Source: Paraburkholderia silviterrae
Lineage (GTDB): Bacteria > Pseudomonadota > Gammaproteobacteria > Burkholderiales > Burkholderiaceae
DNA length: 64,000 nucleotides
Assembly (NCBI RefSeq): GCF_004353915.1
Contig: NZ_SMRP01000003.1
Coordinates: 310,001-374,000 of the forward strand
Direction: 5' to 3'
In this document: positions 1-9,106 of the stretch, piece after piece
Position numbering within the stretch: the stretch's first letter is position 1
Layout: each line of letters begins with the position of its first letter
The notes under the pieces: model-generated
Databases searched by the model: none
Told to the model about the DNA's origin: nothing
What the model saw: the letters and a program-made list of their open reading frames with translations, nothing else
Made by a program: the position numbers and the translations under genes

Positions 1-110
1 CCTCGATGGCGAATGAGGTGCCGCGCTCCGTGGGCGTTCGGGTTGAGACGCTTCACGGCGCGTCTCACGAGGATGGCGTAACGTATCGCAACGAACTGGC
101 CGACGCGTGA
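1..110 (+). CDS. Possible 3' end of an upstream gene (partial)
   Basis: One frame is open from the window edge to a TGA at 108-110 and would encode the last ~36 residues of a protein ending NELADA. Third codon positions are mostly G or C, as in the surrounding genes, which is why I list it. No domain can be recognised in so short a piece. It would end 38 bp before the next start codon, compatible with an operon. It could equally be non-coding upstream DNA. Confidence 0.3.
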   Translation, partial: SMANEVPRSVGVRVETLHGASHEDGVTYRNELADA

Positions 111-148
111 ATCGCGCGCTGCGCCTGACAGTTCACGAGGAGAACGGC

Positions 149-1867
149 ATGGCGAAGACGATCGCGGATTATTTGGCCAAGACGCTCGAAGCAGTCGGTG
201 TCGAGCGAATCTGGGGCGTGACCGGCGACAGTTTGAACGGGCTCTCGGCGAGCTTGCGCAAGCTCGGCACGATCCGCTGGATGCATACGCGGCACGAGGA
301 AGTCGCCGCGTTCGCGGCCGGCGCGGAAGCCGCTGCGACCGGCCGCCTCGCAGTATGCGCGGGCAGTTGCGGCCCCGGCAACCTTCACCTCATCAATGGC
401 CTGTACGACTGCCATCGCAATCACGCGCCGGTGCTGGCCATTGCCGCACATATCCCGTCGACGGAGATCGGCCTCGGCTACTTTCAGGAAACCCACCCGA
501 CCGAGCTTTTTCGCGAATGCGCCCATTACGTGGAGCTCGTGACGAACGCCTCGCAGTTTCCGCGCGTGCTCGCCACGGCGCTGCGCACCGCCATCGACCA
601 GAAGGGCGTGGCCGTGATCGTCCTGCCCGGCGACGTGGCGCTACTCGACGGACCGGAGGAAGAGCCCGTCTGGGCGCAGCACGCGCGGCCCGCGACGCTG
701 CCGGCGTCCGCGGACCTCGACCGGCTGGCGGACCTGCTCAACCGTTCGGGGGCCGTCACGCTGTTGTGCGGCAGCGGCTGCAAGGGCGCGCACGACGAAG
801 TGGTGGCGCTCGCCGACGCCCTCGGCGCGCCGACCGTGCACGCGCTGCGCGGCAAGCAATATGTCGAATGGGATAACCCTTACGACGTGGGCATGACAGG
901 GCTGATCGGCTTCAGCTCCGGCTATCACGCCATGATGTCGTGCGACACGCTCGTGATGCTCGGCACCGACTTTCCCTATCGCAACTTCTATCCCGAGCAC
1001 GCAAACATCGTTCAGATCGACCGCAACGCGGCGGCGCTGGGCAAGCGCGCTCCGCTCACGCTCGGGCTGATCGGCGACGTGCGCGAGACCGTGCGCTCCC
1101 TTACGCCACGGCTTACGCGCAAGACCGGGCGCCATTTCATCGAACGCGCGCGCGAGCACTACGCGAACGCGCGCAAGGGGCTCGACGACCTTGCGCGCCC
1201 GGCGCCCGCGGGCAAGCCGCTGCATCCGCAATACGTGACCTCGCGCATCGACGCGCTTGCCGCCGACGACGCGATCTTCGCCGTCGACGTCGGCACGCCG
1301 ACGCTCTGGGCCGCGCGCTACCTGACGATGAACGGACGCCGCCGCCTGCACGGCTCGTTCAACCACGGCTCGATGGCGAACGCGATGCCGCAGGCGCTGG
1401 GCGCGCAGGCCGCGCACGCCGGGCGCCAGGTGATCTCGCTTTCGGGCGACGGCGGGCTTTCGATGCTGCTCGGCGACATTCTCACTGCGCGCCAGCTCGA
1501 TCTGCCGATCAAGATCGTCGTCCTGAACAACGGTTCGCTGGGCTTTGTTGCGATGGAGATGAAGGCGGGTGGCTACGTGGAAACGGGCACCGATCTCGTG
1601 GCGACCAATTTCGCCGATATCGCGAAAGGTGCGGGTCTTTTCAGCGTGCGTGTGGAGACTTCGGAAGCGCTCGATGACGCATTGCGCGAGGCGTTCGCGC
1701 ATGACGGCCCGGCGCTCGTGGACGTGGTGACGGCCAAGCATGAGCTGGCGATGCCGCCGAAGCTGCAGTGGGCACAGGCGAAGGGGTTCAGCCTTTATAT
1801 GCTGCGGGCAGTGCTGAGCGGGCGAGGGGACGAGGTGGTGGAGCTCGCGCAGACCAACTTGCGCTGA
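149..1867 (+). CDS. poxB: TPP-dependent pyruvate oxidase/dehydrogenase-like enzyme (PoxB family)
   Basis: This 572-aa protein belongs to the thiamine-diphosphate enzyme family of pyruvate:quinone oxidoreductase (PoxB), acetolactate synthase and pyruvate decarboxylase. It shows the N-terminal PYR domain with the conserved glutamate region [13 protein letters not shown] (about residue 49), a central FAD/DHS-type domain, and the C-terminal PP domain with the GDGG...NNGS TPP/Mg-binding motif (about 433-460). PoxB makes acetate and CO2 from pyruvate at the membrane and passes electrons to quinone; E. coli PoxB has the same length. I chose the ATG at 149 over an in-frame start 42 bp upstream because a GAGGAGA ribosome site precedes it and [14 protein letters not shown] matches family N-termini. 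Acetolactate-synthase-like activity is not excluded. Confidence 0.72.
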   Translation: MAKTIADYLAKTLEAVGVERIWGVTGDSLNGLSASLRKLGTIRWMHTRHEEVAAFAAGAEAAATGRLAVCAGSCGPGNLHLINGLYDCHRNHAPVLAIAAHIPSTEIGLGYFQETHPTELFRECAHYVELVTNASQFPRVLATALRTAIDQKGVAVIVLPGDVALLDGPEEEPVWAQHARPATLPASADLDRLADLLNRSGAVTLLCGSGCKGAHDEVVALADALGAPTVHALRGKQYVEWDNPYDVGMTGLIGFSSGYHAMMSCDTLVMLGTDFPYRNFYPEHANIVQIDRNAAALGKRAPLTLGLIGDVRETVRSLTPRLTRKTGRHFIERAREHYANARKGLDDLARPAPAGKPLHPQYVTSRIDALAADDAIFAVDVGTPTLWAARYLTMNGRRRLHGSFNHGSMANAMPQALGAQAAHAGRQVISLSGDGGLSMLLGDILTARQLDLPIKIVVLNNGSLGFVAMEMKAGGYVETGTDLVATNFADIAKGAGLFSVRVETSEALDDALREAFAHDGPALVDVVTAKHELAMPPKLQWAQAKGFSLYMLRAVLSGRGDEVVELAQTNLR

Positions 1868-1908
1868 TACCCGAGGGGGCCGGCCTGCGGAGCTTGCGCG
1901 CCGGAAAC

Positions 1909-1943
1909 AAAAAACCCGCGAAGCCTTGAGCTGTCGCGGGTTT
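1909..1943 (-). terminator. Rho-independent terminator after tRNA-Leu
   Basis: On the minus strand the arms AAACCCGCG and CGCGGGTTT form a hairpin followed by a T run (TTTTTTG). It lies about 35 bp downstream of the tRNA-Leu 3' end and just past the convergent poxB-like gene, so it probably ends the tRNA transcript. Confidence 0.75.
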
Positions 1944-1976
1944 CTGTACTTCTCCGGAACGTGCCGGAATATTCTT

Positions 1977-2061
1977 TGGTGCCTCGGGCCGGAATCGAAC
2001 CGGCACTCCTTTCGGAACCGGATTTTGAGTCCGGCGCGTCTACCAATTTCACCACCGAGGC
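1977..2061 (-). tRNA. tRNA-Leu (anticodon CAA)
   Basis: Read on the minus strand, this 85-nt sequence folds as a class II tRNA. The acceptor GCCTCGG pairs with CCGAGGC and is followed by an encoded ACCA end. There is an extended variable arm, a T arm with GGTTCGATTCC, and an anticodon loop CTCAAAA giving anticodon CAA (reads UUG). The long variable arm and A discriminator fit leucine. No integrated element or repeat of its 3' end is seen next to this tRNA. Confidence 0.96.
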
Positions 2062-2158
2062 AGTTTTCGCCGTCTGCTTTTAGTACAGACGCTCGAAGTA
2101 GCCGCAAATTATGGCGTAAATTCGCCGCCGCGGCAACTATTGACGTCGGCGACGGTGC

Positions 2159-3544
2159 TCAGATCGTGCGCGAAAAGCGCTCAACCTGCTGGGCCCCGAG
2201 GTAGCGGTCGAACACCATTGCGATATTGCGCACGAACATGCGCCCGGCGGGCAGCACTTCGATCCGGTCGGAACTGCGCGCGACGAGGCCGTCGGCTTCG
2301 AAGGCGCGCAGGCGCTCCAGCTCGGGCGCGAACGCGGCTGGGAAGCGCACGCCATAGGCCGCCTCGAATTCGTCGAAGCGCAACTCGAGATTGCACATCA
2401 GCTCCGTGATGATGTCGCGGCGCAGGCGGTCGTCGGCGGTGAGGCGCACCCCGCGCGTCACGGCGAGCTGCCCGGCGTCGATGGCGGCGCCGTAGCCTGG
2501 CAGATCCTTGGCGTTCTGCGCGTAGACGTCGCCGACCTTGCCGATCGACGAGGCGCCGAAGCCGATCAGGTCGCAGTCAGCGCGCGTGCTGTAACCCTGG
2601 AAATTGCGATGCAGCGTGCGCTGCGCCTGGGCGCGCGCGAGCTCGTCGGTGGGCAGTGCGAAGTGATCCATGCCGATATAGACGTAGCCTGCCTCGGTGA
2701 GTTGCTCGACCACGAGCTGCAGCAGCGCGAGCCGTGTGGCCGGCGAGGGCAGCGTGGCGGCGTCCATCTGGCGTTGCATCTTGAAGAGCTGCGGCATGTG
2801 CGCGTAGCCGAATACCGAAATGCGCTCGGGCGCGAGCAGCAAGATCGTATAGAGCGTGCGCTTGAAGCTGGCGACGCTCTGATGCGGCAGCCCGTAAATG
2901 AGGTCGACGCTGATCGACTCGAAGCCGTTTGCGCGGGCCGTGTTCATGACGTCCACCGTGAGCTCGAGCGGCTGGACGCGGTTGATCGCGCGCTGCACGA
3001 CCGGATCGAAGTCCTGTACGCCGAGGCTCAACCGGTTGAAGCCGAGCGTGCGCAGATGTTCGATGGTTTGCGCCGACGCCTCGCGCGGATCGATTTCGAT
3101 CGAGTATTCCCCTTCGCTGTCGGGGCGCAGCGCGAAGTGCTCGCGCGTGGCGGCCATCAGCGTGCACATTTCCTCCAGCGAGAGAAAAGTGGGGGTGCCG
3201 CCGCCCCAATGCAGCTGTGAGACCGGTCGCCTGGTATCGAACAGCGCCGCCTGCAGTTCGATTTCGCGCACGAGCTGCTGCACGTACGGTTTCGAGCGCC
3301 TGCGATTTTTTGTCGCGACCTTGTTGCAGCCGCAATAGAAGCAGACTGTGTCGCAAAAGGGGATGTGGAAGTACAGCGAGAGGTCGGTTTCCGCCGCGCC
3401 AGGATCGGCCGCGGCGAGCCGGTAGTGATCGAGATCGAAATCGTCGCGGAACTGCAGCGCGGTGGGGTAGGACGTATAGCGTGGGCCGTTTGCGCCGTAT
3501 TTGGCTAGCAGATCGGGGCGAAAGAGAAGGTCGGTGTCGCTCAT
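2159..3544 (-). CDS. hemN: Oxygen-independent coproporphyrinogen III oxidase
   Basis: A 461-aa radical-SAM enzyme that converts coproporphyrinogen III to protoporphyrinogen IX without oxygen in haem synthesis. The N-terminus has PRYTSYPT, and the iron-sulfur cysteines are C64, C68 and C71 in FCDTVCFYCGC, the CxxxCxxC pattern with the extra HemN cysteine. HWGGGTPTFL and the C-terminal HemN domain follow. Length matches E. coli HemN (457 aa). The gene is transcribed alone toward the tRNA. A TTGATCAA sequence lies upstream near 3645, but it is not a proper FNR box (see rejected items). Confidence 0.95.
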   Translation of the reverse strand: MSDTDLLFRPDLLAKYGANGPRYTSYPTALQFRDDFDLDHYRLAAADPGAAETDLSLYFHIPFCDTVCFYCGCNKVATKNRRRSKPYVQQLVREIELQAALFDTRRPVSQLHWGGGTPTFLSLEEMCTLMAATREHFALRPDSEGEYSIEIDPREASAQTIEHLRTLGFNRLSLGVQDFDPVVQRAINRVQPLELTVDVMNTARANGFESISVDLIYGLPHQSVASFKRTLYTILLLAPERISVFGYAHMPQLFKMQRQMDAATLPSPATRLALLQLVVEQLTEAGYVYIGMDHFALPTDELARAQAQRTLHRNFQGYSTRADCDLIGFGASSIGKVGDVYAQNAKDLPGYGAAIDAGQLAVTRGVRLTADDRLRRDIITELMCNLELRFDEFEAAYGVRFPAAFAPELERLRAFEADGLVARSSDRIEVLPAGRMFVRNIAMVFDRYLGAQQVERFSRTI

Positions 3545-3778
3545 GCGGGGTACTCTGGGATGGCCGGCGCGGCACCCGCGGTGCGCCTCGCGGCATCTTG
3601 AGCGGGGCGTCTTTCAGCGCCTGATAAGCTCAGTGTAAGAGTCCATTGATCAAGCTGTTTGTGTAAAAAGGTCGCATCTTGCGATGGCACAATGTGAAGT
3701 GTTTTTTGCGGTGGCCACGCTTGCGCCGGTCGATGGTCCTTTTTTGAATCTGTAACAGTCTGGTTTCAGGAAGCAGTT

Positions 3779-4066
3779 GTGAGTGCCGGTTTCCCTTTTC
3801 CCGCGTCTGGTCATGCATGCCGCCGCGGTTGCGGCGCATGTTGTATCGCGCCGTCCATCTCGAGCCCGATTCCCGGCATGCCGCACGGCAAGCCCGCGGG
3901 GGTGCGCTGCGTGCAGCTCGACGAGGACTTGCAGTGCAAAATATTCGGCTCGCCGTTGCGACCCGCGTGTTGCTCGGGTCTTCAGCCGCAGGCCGAGATG
4001 TGCGGCGCGTCGCGCGAGGAGGCGCTCGTCTGGATCGAGCGTCTCGAAGCCGCCACCAGGCCGTAG
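3779..4066 (+). CDS. YkgJ-family cysteine cluster protein
   Basis: A 95-aa protein of the YkgJ / zinc- or iron-chelating cysteine-cluster family. Visible are the N-terminal CRRGCGACC cluster, a mid-protein [14 protein letters not shown] segment and a C-terminal PACC...C group, the usual order of metal-binding cysteines. The start is a GTG at 3779, preceded by AGGAAG; no ATG start would keep the first cysteine cluster. Members of this family are thought to bind Zn or Fe-S, but the exact role is not settled. It precedes the DUF1439 lipoprotein by 74 bp on the same strand. Confidence 0.82.
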   Translation: MSAGFPFPASGHACRRGCGACCIAPSISSPIPGMPHGKPAGVRCVQLDEDLQCKIFGSPLRPACCSGLQPQAEMCGASREEALVWIERLEAATRP

Positions 4067-4140
4067 TTGTGCCGCTCGGCGCCCGCTGAAACCCGTCGTC
4101 CCCCCGGTCGTCCCCGCATCGTCCATTAAGGAGATTTCGC

Positions 4141-4764
4141 ATGATCCGACGCGCGACGCGCGCCTCCTCCCCTTCGCGCAACCCCGACGCGCCTCGCGTT
4201 GCCCGACGGGCTTTCGTGCTCTCAGCCTGTGCGGCGGCCTGCGCGGCGATGTCGCTCGGCGCCTGTGCGTCCGGCATCTTTCCCTTCATCCCCGATCACT
4301 ACACCTTCTCGCAGCAGCAGGTGCAGGGCGCGGTGCAGCGCAAGTTCCCCTATCACCGCTCGGTGCAGCAGCTTTTCGATGTGACGCTCGCGAACCCGGT
4401 CGTCACCCTGCTTCCCGACCGGAACCGCGTGGCCGTGCGTGTCGATGCGCATCTCGAAAGTCCACTGATGCAGGAGCCGGTGAGCGGTGTGTTCACGCTC
4501 TCGAGCGAGCTTGCCTATGACGCGCCGAGCCGCTCGGTCGTCCTGAAGTCGCCCACGGTCGATAGCGTCGATATGGCGGGCGGCGCCGCAATCTATGCGC
4601 AGCAGGTGAACGCCGTTGCCGCAGCGGCCGCCACCCAGTTGCTGGCCAACTATCCCATCTACACATTCAAGCCGGATCAGCTCCAGTTTGCCGGTGTTAA
4701 TTACGAACCCGGTACAATCACCATCCTTACAAACGGCATACGCGTGCAGATCGTCGAGAAATAA
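4141..4764 (+). CDS. DUF1439 (YceB-like) lipoprotein
   Basis: A 207-aa protein with a long basic N-terminus, a hydrophobic stretch and a lipobox LGAC with the cysteine near residue 42, so it is probably a lipid-anchored envelope protein. The mature part resembles the DUF1439/YceB family ([19 protein letters not shown]; a beta-rich domain that in its structural relatives binds lipid-like molecules). An AAGGAG site sits 7 bp before the ATG. The ~40-residue leader is longer than usual, so a start further in is possible. The gene is on the same strand as uppP, 94 bp downstream; any shared role in cell-envelope lipid handling is inference. Confidence 0.82.
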   Translation: MIRRATRASSPSRNPDAPRVARRAFVLSACAAACAAMSLGACASGIFPFIPDHYTFSQQQVQGAVQRKFPYHRSVQQLFDVTLANPVVTLLPDRNRVAVRVDAHLESPLMQEPVSGVFTLSSELAYDAPSRSVVLKSPTVDSVDMAGGAAIYAQQVNAVAAAAATQLLANYPIYTFKPDQLQFAGVNYEPGTITILTNGIRVQIVEK

Positions 4765-4858
4765 GCGACGGGAAGCTCGCCGCGCGCAGCCGTCGGCGGG
4801 CGTGCGCGCAAGTGCCATACGGTCCGTCCGACGCATATTTTCCGCAAGGGGAGTGGGG

Positions 4859-5707
4859 ATGGACTGGATTGTGACGTGCAAGGCCCTGATTCTGGGCATT
4901 GTCGAGGGGCTGACGGAATTTCTGCCGGTCTCCAGCACCGGTCACCTGATCGTGGCAGGTAGCGTGCTCGGCTTCGACGGCGAGTTCGAAAAGACCTTCG
5001 ACGTCGTGATCCAGTTGGGCGCCATCCTCGCCGTGTGCTGGGAGTTCCGCCGCAAGATCTGCGCGGTGGTAACAGGCCTGCCCACCCGGCCCGACGCGCG
5101 GCGCTTCGCGCTCAACATCGTCGTCGCGACGATTCCTGCCGTGGTGCTCGGGCTGCTGTTCGAGAAGGCGATCAAGTCGGTGCTGTTCTCGCCGGTGCCG
5201 GTCGCGTTTGCGCTCGTCGCGGGCGGCTTGATCATCCTGTGGGTGGAAGGGCGCCGGCGCGCGGGAGCGGGCGCCGGCAAGGTGCCGCCGCCTGCGCGCG
5301 TGAATTCGCTCGACGACATCTCGCTCTTCGACGCCCTCAAGGTGGGCTGCGCGCAGTGCTGTGCGCTGATCCCCGGCATGTCGCGCTCGGGCTCGACGAT
5401 CATCGGCGGGATGCTGTTCGGCATCGAGCGGCGCGTTGCCACCGAGTTCTCGTTCTTCCTCGCAATTCCGATTATCTTCGGGGCGACCGTCTACGAAATG
5501 CACAAGACCTGGCAGACGCTTTCGGTCGACTGGCTCGGGCTCTTTGGCGTGGGCTTCATTGCCGCGTTCATCAGCGCGTTCGCCTGCGTGCGCTGGCTGT
5601 TGCGCTACATCGCCTCGCACGATTTCACGGTATTTGCCTGGTATCGCATCGCGTTCGGCCTCGTGATCCTGCTGTTCGGCTATGGCGGCGGGCTCGACTG
5701 GCAGTGA
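4859..5707 (+). CDS. uppP: Undecaprenyl-diphosphatase
   Basis: A 282-aa multi-pass membrane enzyme (BacA/UppP) that dephosphorylates undecaprenyl diphosphate to recycle the lipid carrier for peptidoglycan and other surface polymers. Both signature motifs are present: [18 protein letters not shown] near the N-terminus and [15 protein letters not shown] near residue 172, which hold the catalytic glutamates, serine and arginine. The reading frame is open further upstream, but the ATG at 4859, preceded by GGGGAGTGGGG and beginning [17 protein letters not shown], matches family N-termini. Overexpression in other bacteria gives bacitracin resistance (family knowledge). Confidence 0.96.
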   Translation: MDWIVTCKALILGIVEGLTEFLPVSSTGHLIVAGSVLGFDGEFEKTFDVVIQLGAILAVCWEFRRKICAVVTGLPTRPDARRFALNIVVATIPAVVLGLLFEKAIKSVLFSPVPVAFALVAGGLIILWVEGRRRAGAGAGKVPPPARVNSLDDISLFDALKVGCAQCCALIPGMSRSGSTIIGGMLFGIERRVATEFSFFLAIPIIFGATVYEMHKTWQTLSVDWLGLFGVGFIAAFISAFACVRWLLRYIASHDFTVFAWYRIAFGLVILLFGYGGGLDWQ

Positions 5708-5761
5708 TGCGTGCAGGGACGCAATACGCAACGACGCTGGAACCGGCGTCGTCGAAAAGCA

Positions 5762-5785
5762 AAACGGGCGCCGCGGCGCCCGTTT
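5762..5785. terminator. Bidirectional hairpin terminator between uppP and trmB
   Basis: AAACGGGCGCC and GGCGCCCGTTT form a near-perfect GC-rich stem with a 2-nt loop, with T or A tracts on both sides. It lies between the convergent ends of uppP and trmB and can serve both. Confidence 0.8.
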
Positions 5786-5815
5786 GTGTTGCTGGTTGTG
5801 CTTGCAGAAGATGCG

Positions 5816-6640
5816 TCAGCCCGCGCGGCGCTTGAACACCAGATCCCATACGCCATGACCGAGCCGCAGGCCGCGGCGCTCGAACTTGGTCACCGGACGA
5901 TAGTCGGGGCGCGGCGCGTAGTCGGCGGCCGTGTTCTCGAGCGTGGACTCGGCGCCCAGCACTTCGAGCATCTGTTCCGCATAGTTCTGCCAGTCGGTCG
6001 CGCAGTGCAGGTATGCGCCCGGCTTCATGCGCGAGACGAGCAACTGGACGAATTTCGGCTGGATGAGGCGGCGCTTGTGGTGGCGCGCCTTGTGCCACGG
6101 GTCGGGAAAGAAGATGTGCACGCCGTCGAGGCTCGCGGGCGCGATCATCTGCTCGAGCACTTCGACGGCGTCGTGCTGAATGATGCGGATGTTCGTGAGG
6201 TTCTGCTCGCCTACCAGCTTGAGCAGCGCGCCCACGCCCGGCTCATGCACCTCGACGCCGAGAAAGTCGTCGTCCGGGCGCAGCGCGGCGATCTCCGCGG
6301 TGCTGGCGCCCATGCCGAAGCCGATCTCCAGCACGCGCGGCGCGTGGCGGCCAAACACGGCGTCCCAGTTGGCGGCCTCGGGCGTGTAGGGCACCACAAA
6401 GCGCGGGCCGAATTCGTCGAGTGCGCGGCGCTGGCCGGTCGAGACACGCCCGGCGCGCGTCACGAAGCTGCGAATGCGGCGCAGGTGCAGGCCTTCATCG
6501 GCGCTCGCGGCGCTTGTCGGAGCGTCTTCAGCCGTGGTATCGGGCGCAGCCGTGTCCTGCGACGGGTTCGCGGCGTGGTCGTCCGCGTTGGCGGGCGGCG
6601 TGCAGCCAGTGCGGGCTGCGTCGTTCGGATCATGGTTCAT
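5816..6640 (-). CDS. trmB: tRNA (guanine-N7-)-methyltransferase
   Basis: A 274-aa SAM-dependent enzyme that methylates G46 of tRNAs. The class I methyltransferase motif [12 protein letters not shown] binds SAM, and [19 protein letters not shown] is the TrmB signature. The start at 6640 (MNHDPND) is preferred; the frame is open 160 bp further upstream but that part is arginine-rich and unlike TrmB. The N-terminal ~65 residues are low-complexity (Ala, Asp, Thr), a common extension in this group. It ends against uppP across a shared terminator. Confidence 0.95.
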   Translation of the reverse strand: MNHDPNDAARTGCTPPANADDHAANPSQDTAAPDTTAEDAPTSAASADEGLHLRRIRSFVTRAGRVSTGQRRALDEFGPRFVVPYTPEAANWDAVFGRHAPRVLEIGFGMGASTAEIAALRPDDDFLGVEVHEPGVGALLKLVGEQNLTNIRIIQHDAVEVLEQMIAPASLDGVHIFFPDPWHKARHHKRRLIQPKFVQLLVSRMKPGAYLHCATDWQNYAEQMLEVLGAESTLENTAADYAPRPDYRPVTKFERRGLRLGHGVWDLVFKRRAG

Positions 6641-6957
6641 CTTCGAAGATGGGAGGTGAGGGCAGCGGGCTTCGCGGCGTCGGGCGCTGTCGGTATGGCG
6701 CGCAGTGGCACCCGGATAGCGGCGTTCAAACGTTCGCGCCGTGTTGGGCGGAAGGTTCGCGCGTGGACGCTGGCGGCGGTGCGGAACACATTGCTGAAGC
6801 ACGCCGCCGCTCGCAGCTGGCCGGAGCCGCTTTGGGCAAACCCGGCGCGACGCCGCGCCCGGTTGCGAAGCCGCCGCGCATTATAGCAGCGCGGCCCTGC
6901 AGGGCTTTAGGCGGCCTGGAGGGCTGCGGGGCCTAGAGGGCTCTCCGGCAAACGGAC
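6641..6957. other. Gene-less stretch upstream of trmB
   Basis: About 317 bp of GC-rich DNA between the divergent side of trmB and the small gene at 6958. Open frames here are shadows with arginine-rich translations. I see no tRNA, clear promoter hexamers or terminator. Confidence 0.5.
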
Positions 6958-7182
6958 TCAGTCCGCTGCCACCGTCACGTGCATGGGCGTGGGTTCTTTC
7001 AGCACGAACGTGTCGACGCGGCCTGCACGCACGTCGAACAGCAGGCGCGTGAGATCGGCCACCCGGGCCTCGTGATGCTGGGCGTTGGCGGATAGCTGCT
7101 CGTTGGTATTGGCCAGCAGCGTGGTGCGTGCTTTCACGATCAGCGCGATCGCACTGCGGCGAGACATGAAAAATCGTTCCAT
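6958..7182 (-). CDS. Small hypothetical protein
   Basis: Encodes about 74 residues from the ATG at 7182 (MERFFMSRRSAIALIVKART...), with a possible later start at MSRRSAIAL. The middle (ANTNEQLSANAQHHEARVADLTRLLFDVRAG) looks helical and amphipathic; there is no signal peptide or membrane segment. I do not recognise a family. It is the last chromosomal gene before the island boundary at 7,473. Codon third positions are mostly G/C, which supports coding. Confidence 0.5.
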   Translation of the reverse strand: MERFFMSRRSAIALIVKARTTLLANTNEQLSANAQHHEARVADLTRLLFDVRAGRVDTFVLKEPTPMHVTVAAD

Positions 7183-7624
7183 CGATAACGGCCTGCACGG
7201 ACGCACAGGCTAAAAAACACGGGGCGGCCGCGGGGATACGCCGCCTGCAAGTGCCGATGCTAGCGCATCGACCAGCCGGTCCGCAGTGAATCGTGCAGCG
7301 GGCGGATCAGGGCGGAAATCGCTGGAGCGGCTCATGGCCACTGCCCGCAGGAGGATAGTGGCGTGACGATGCCGCAACGAATCTTGGGGAAACCGGGGCG
7401 CCGGGTGGATCGGCCGGCTGGGAAGATGTCGCGGCGCCTTGCAGTCATGCACGAGGCCGCGATGCGAATTCGTGGAGCGGGCGATGGGAATCGAACGCTC
7501 ACAACGAATCACCCGCAAGTGCTTGATTAAATTGAAAAATTGAGCGGGCAAAAATTGCTCATGTAACAGACTTCTGTTGTAGCTCAATTGTATCAGTCAG
7601 GCGACGATCGTCGCTTGAGTCCAC
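7183..7624. other. Island boundary region without a clear gene
   Basis: This 442-bp stretch joins chromosome to element A. The 24-bp tRNA-Gly 3' end copy lies at 7473-7496. To its left the DNA is GC-rich, to its right it quickly becomes AT-rich. A 125-codon open frame on the minus strand runs across the junction and is therefore not believable as a gene. Confidence 0.6.
7473..7496. repeat. Displaced tRNA-Gly 3' end (distal att site of element A)
   Basis: These 24 bp are identical to 15673-15696, the T-arm, acceptor 3' strand and CCA end of the intact tRNA-Gly. Identity stops immediately on both sides. Element integration at the 3' part of a tRNA typically leaves such a displaced end at the far junction, so I read this as the original chromosomal tRNA 3' end. 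The repeat spacing gives an element of 8,200 bp. Confidence 0.88.
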
Positions 7625-7900
7625 TCATGTCACCCTTAACGGCCTTACAAGCTCGCGGTCTGCCGGTGACAGTGCTTGCGGTGTCACAAGCATCACCTTT
7701 ACGTTCCAGCGGTCCTCGAACTCGTTCATGATCGCGCCCATGTCGGCCAGTGACGGGCGATTGACCGGCGAAATCAGGAGCGTTAGCTCGTATTTCGGAT
7801 CGTCGTAATCGATCAGTTGCGGATCATGAAACTTGTGAGATTCGATAATATGCTCAATTTCGGCCGCATGAGCGTGAGCGAATCGGACAGAGTTCTTCAT
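7625..7900 (-). CDS. Small protein resembling a degenerate MNT nucleotidyltransferase domain
   Basis: Encodes 91 residues from the ATG at 7900, which has GGGAGG eight bases upstream; an earlier in-frame start lacks this. The second half (ELTLLISPVNRPSLADMGAI...VKVMLVTPQALSP) follows the pattern of minimal nucleotidyltransferase (MNT) proteins, in which DxDLLV...SLxDL...VDLVTPxxL is usual. The catalytic GS motif and the two aspartates are absent, so it is probably inactive if the relationship is real. MNT proteins often act as antitoxins with HEPN partners, but none is adjacent. It lies just downstream of the TAC module, same strand. Confidence 0.55.
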   Translation of the reverse strand: MKNSVRFAHAHAAEIEHIIESHKFHDPQLIDYDDPKYELTLLISPVNRPSLADMGAIMNEFEDRWNVKVMLVTPQALSPADRELVRPLRVT

Positions 7901-7993
7901 CTTTTCGCCTCCCAGCATAAATGCCGCTCATGAGCGAAGTTACGTTTCAGTGTAGAGAGGGCGCACTCGCCCCCTCCTAAACTTCATTTTCCA

Positions 7994-8614
7994 CTACCCT
8001 TTCTTCGTCCCCTCGGACTTCTTACGAGACTTCTTCACTGGAACATTTTTTTCTGCCGCACTTTCATCAGTGACTTGTGGCGGTGAGGAATCACTCGGGC
8101 CGAGCAGACTCACACGCCGCTCTTCGTCCTTCTCCGCATCCGTGAGTGCTGATTTCCGAAAATCGGCACTTGGAAGCTGCAACATTCCATGAGAGCTACG
8201 AGCGGTAGTGGTCGACAGCATTTCTCGGATAGCGCCATATAGCATCGGATATGCCGAATAGCGGACCGCCTTAAATCTATCGACCCCGTGCATATCGCTA
8301 CCCAAGTAAGTCAAATAGGCGATTGCCTCGATGTCAAATTCATAGGGAAGGACTTTTTTGTTTTGATCCTTGCCAAGAACAGCCATCGAGAATATCACCT
8401 GAAAATGACGAGGGTCTTTCGCCTCATCATCAGGGAAGTTTACTTTGGTGCGACGAACAAAATTAACGCCTGAAAAATCATAATTCAGTTGGGGATAGGC
8501 GCAAGTGCCCCTATCCGTATTGGGATCAAATTTTGGATTTGCCGAAACTTGAATTTTCACAAATTCAAGTCGGTCAAGTGAAAGCGAAGACGGCTTCATA
8601 TTAAACTCAATCAT
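7994..8614 (-). CDS. SecB-like chaperone of a toxin-antitoxin-chaperone module
   Basis: A 206-aa protein whose central part follows the SecB fold pattern: a beta-strand region (FQVIFSMAVLG...YEFDIEAIAYLTYLG) and the late motif YPMLYGAIREMLSTTTARSS followed by LQLPSADF, comparable to the SecB 'YAREVVSDLTARGGFPPLxLPPVNF' segment. The C-terminal ~50 residues are a charged, lysine-rich tail. Its ATG directly follows the antitoxin's TGA (TGAATG on the coding strand), implying translational coupling. In known TAC systems such a chaperone folds or protects an unstable antitoxin. It could in principle be a stray SecB paralogue, but the gene context argues for a dedicated chaperone. Confidence 0.72.
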   Translation of the reverse strand: MIEFNMKPSSLSLDRLEFVKIQVSANPKFDPNTDRGTCAYPQLNYDFSGVNFVRRTKVNFPDDEAKDPRHFQVIFSMAVLGKDQNKKVLPYEFDIEAIAYLTYLGSDMHGVDRFKAVRYSAYPMLYGAIREMLSTTTARSSHGMLQLPSADFRKSALTDAEKDEERRVSLLGPSDSSPPQVTDESAAEKNVPVKKSRKKSEGTKKG

Positions 8615-9094
8615 TCAGCCAAATGCCACACACAATTCACTCTCGATGCCGCCGAAAGATCCAATCACACCGTCTCGATCGGTTTGCTTCGCACGAGGGA
8701 ACGGAATCACGTTGCCGGGAGACAGGGAGAATGCCATTACATCGCTGGCATCATCCCTGTCTTCACCAATCGTAAAAAGCTCTCCACGATCTTCGTCAGT
8801 TCCACTGCTCTCAATAATTCCGCTGTCGGATCCCTTAATAGAAATAACCAACTCGGTTTCAGCAGCGTCGGCGAGCATATAAAGCGTGTGGAGGGTAACG
8901 TTTCCGCGACCTTTCAAAATTCGCGAAATGTTCGCCTCCGAAACGCACAGCCTTTCTGCAATATCGATATTTCTCAAATTGTTATTTCGCATGCAGGTTT
9001 TCAGCTGGAGCATCGGATCCAATTTGCGAATGGCGCCCCAAATTGCGGCTTTCTCTTTAATCTTCGCAGCAAATTCCTCGTTGCTTTTTGCCAT
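8615..9094 (-). CDS. HigA-like HTH antitoxin with C-terminal extension
   Basis: A 159-aa protein. Residues ~35-85 form an XRE-type helix-turn-helix (NIDIAERLCVSEANISRILKG), typical of HigA antitoxins. About 75 residues follow the HTH, acidic and low in predicted structure, ending in FGGIESELCVAFG. In chaperone-dependent antitoxins a C-terminal chaperone-addiction segment occupies this place; that this tail does so is inference. The ATG at 9094 is preferred over a GTG at 9103 because AAAGG lies 8 bp upstream. The toxin gene ends 12 bp before, and the SecB-like gene begins directly after. Confidence 0.78.
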   Translation of the reverse strand: MAKSNEEFAAKIKEKAAIWGAIRKLDPMLQLKTCMRNNNLRNIDIAERLCVSEANISRILKGRGNVTLHTLYMLADAAETELVISIKGSDSGIIESSGTDEDRGELFTIGEDRDDASDVMAFSLSPGNVIPFPRAKQTDRDGVIGSFGGIESELCVAFG

Positions 9095-9106
9095 TTTACT
9101 CACCTT

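Noticed and set aside
641-2107. 488-codon minus-strand open frame over the poxB-like gene
   Set aside because: Antisense to a well-conserved enzyme, runs through the tRNA-Leu and its terminator, and encodes an arginine/histidine-rich translation typical of shadows in high-GC DNA.
3640-3665. FNR box upstream of hemN
   Set aside because: TTGATCAA is present but not the TTGAT-N4-ATCAA pattern, so there is no good reason to call FNR control.
7210-7587. 125-codon minus-strand frame across the left att site
   Set aside because: It joins chromosome and element DNA, includes the displaced tRNA end and has no coding features.
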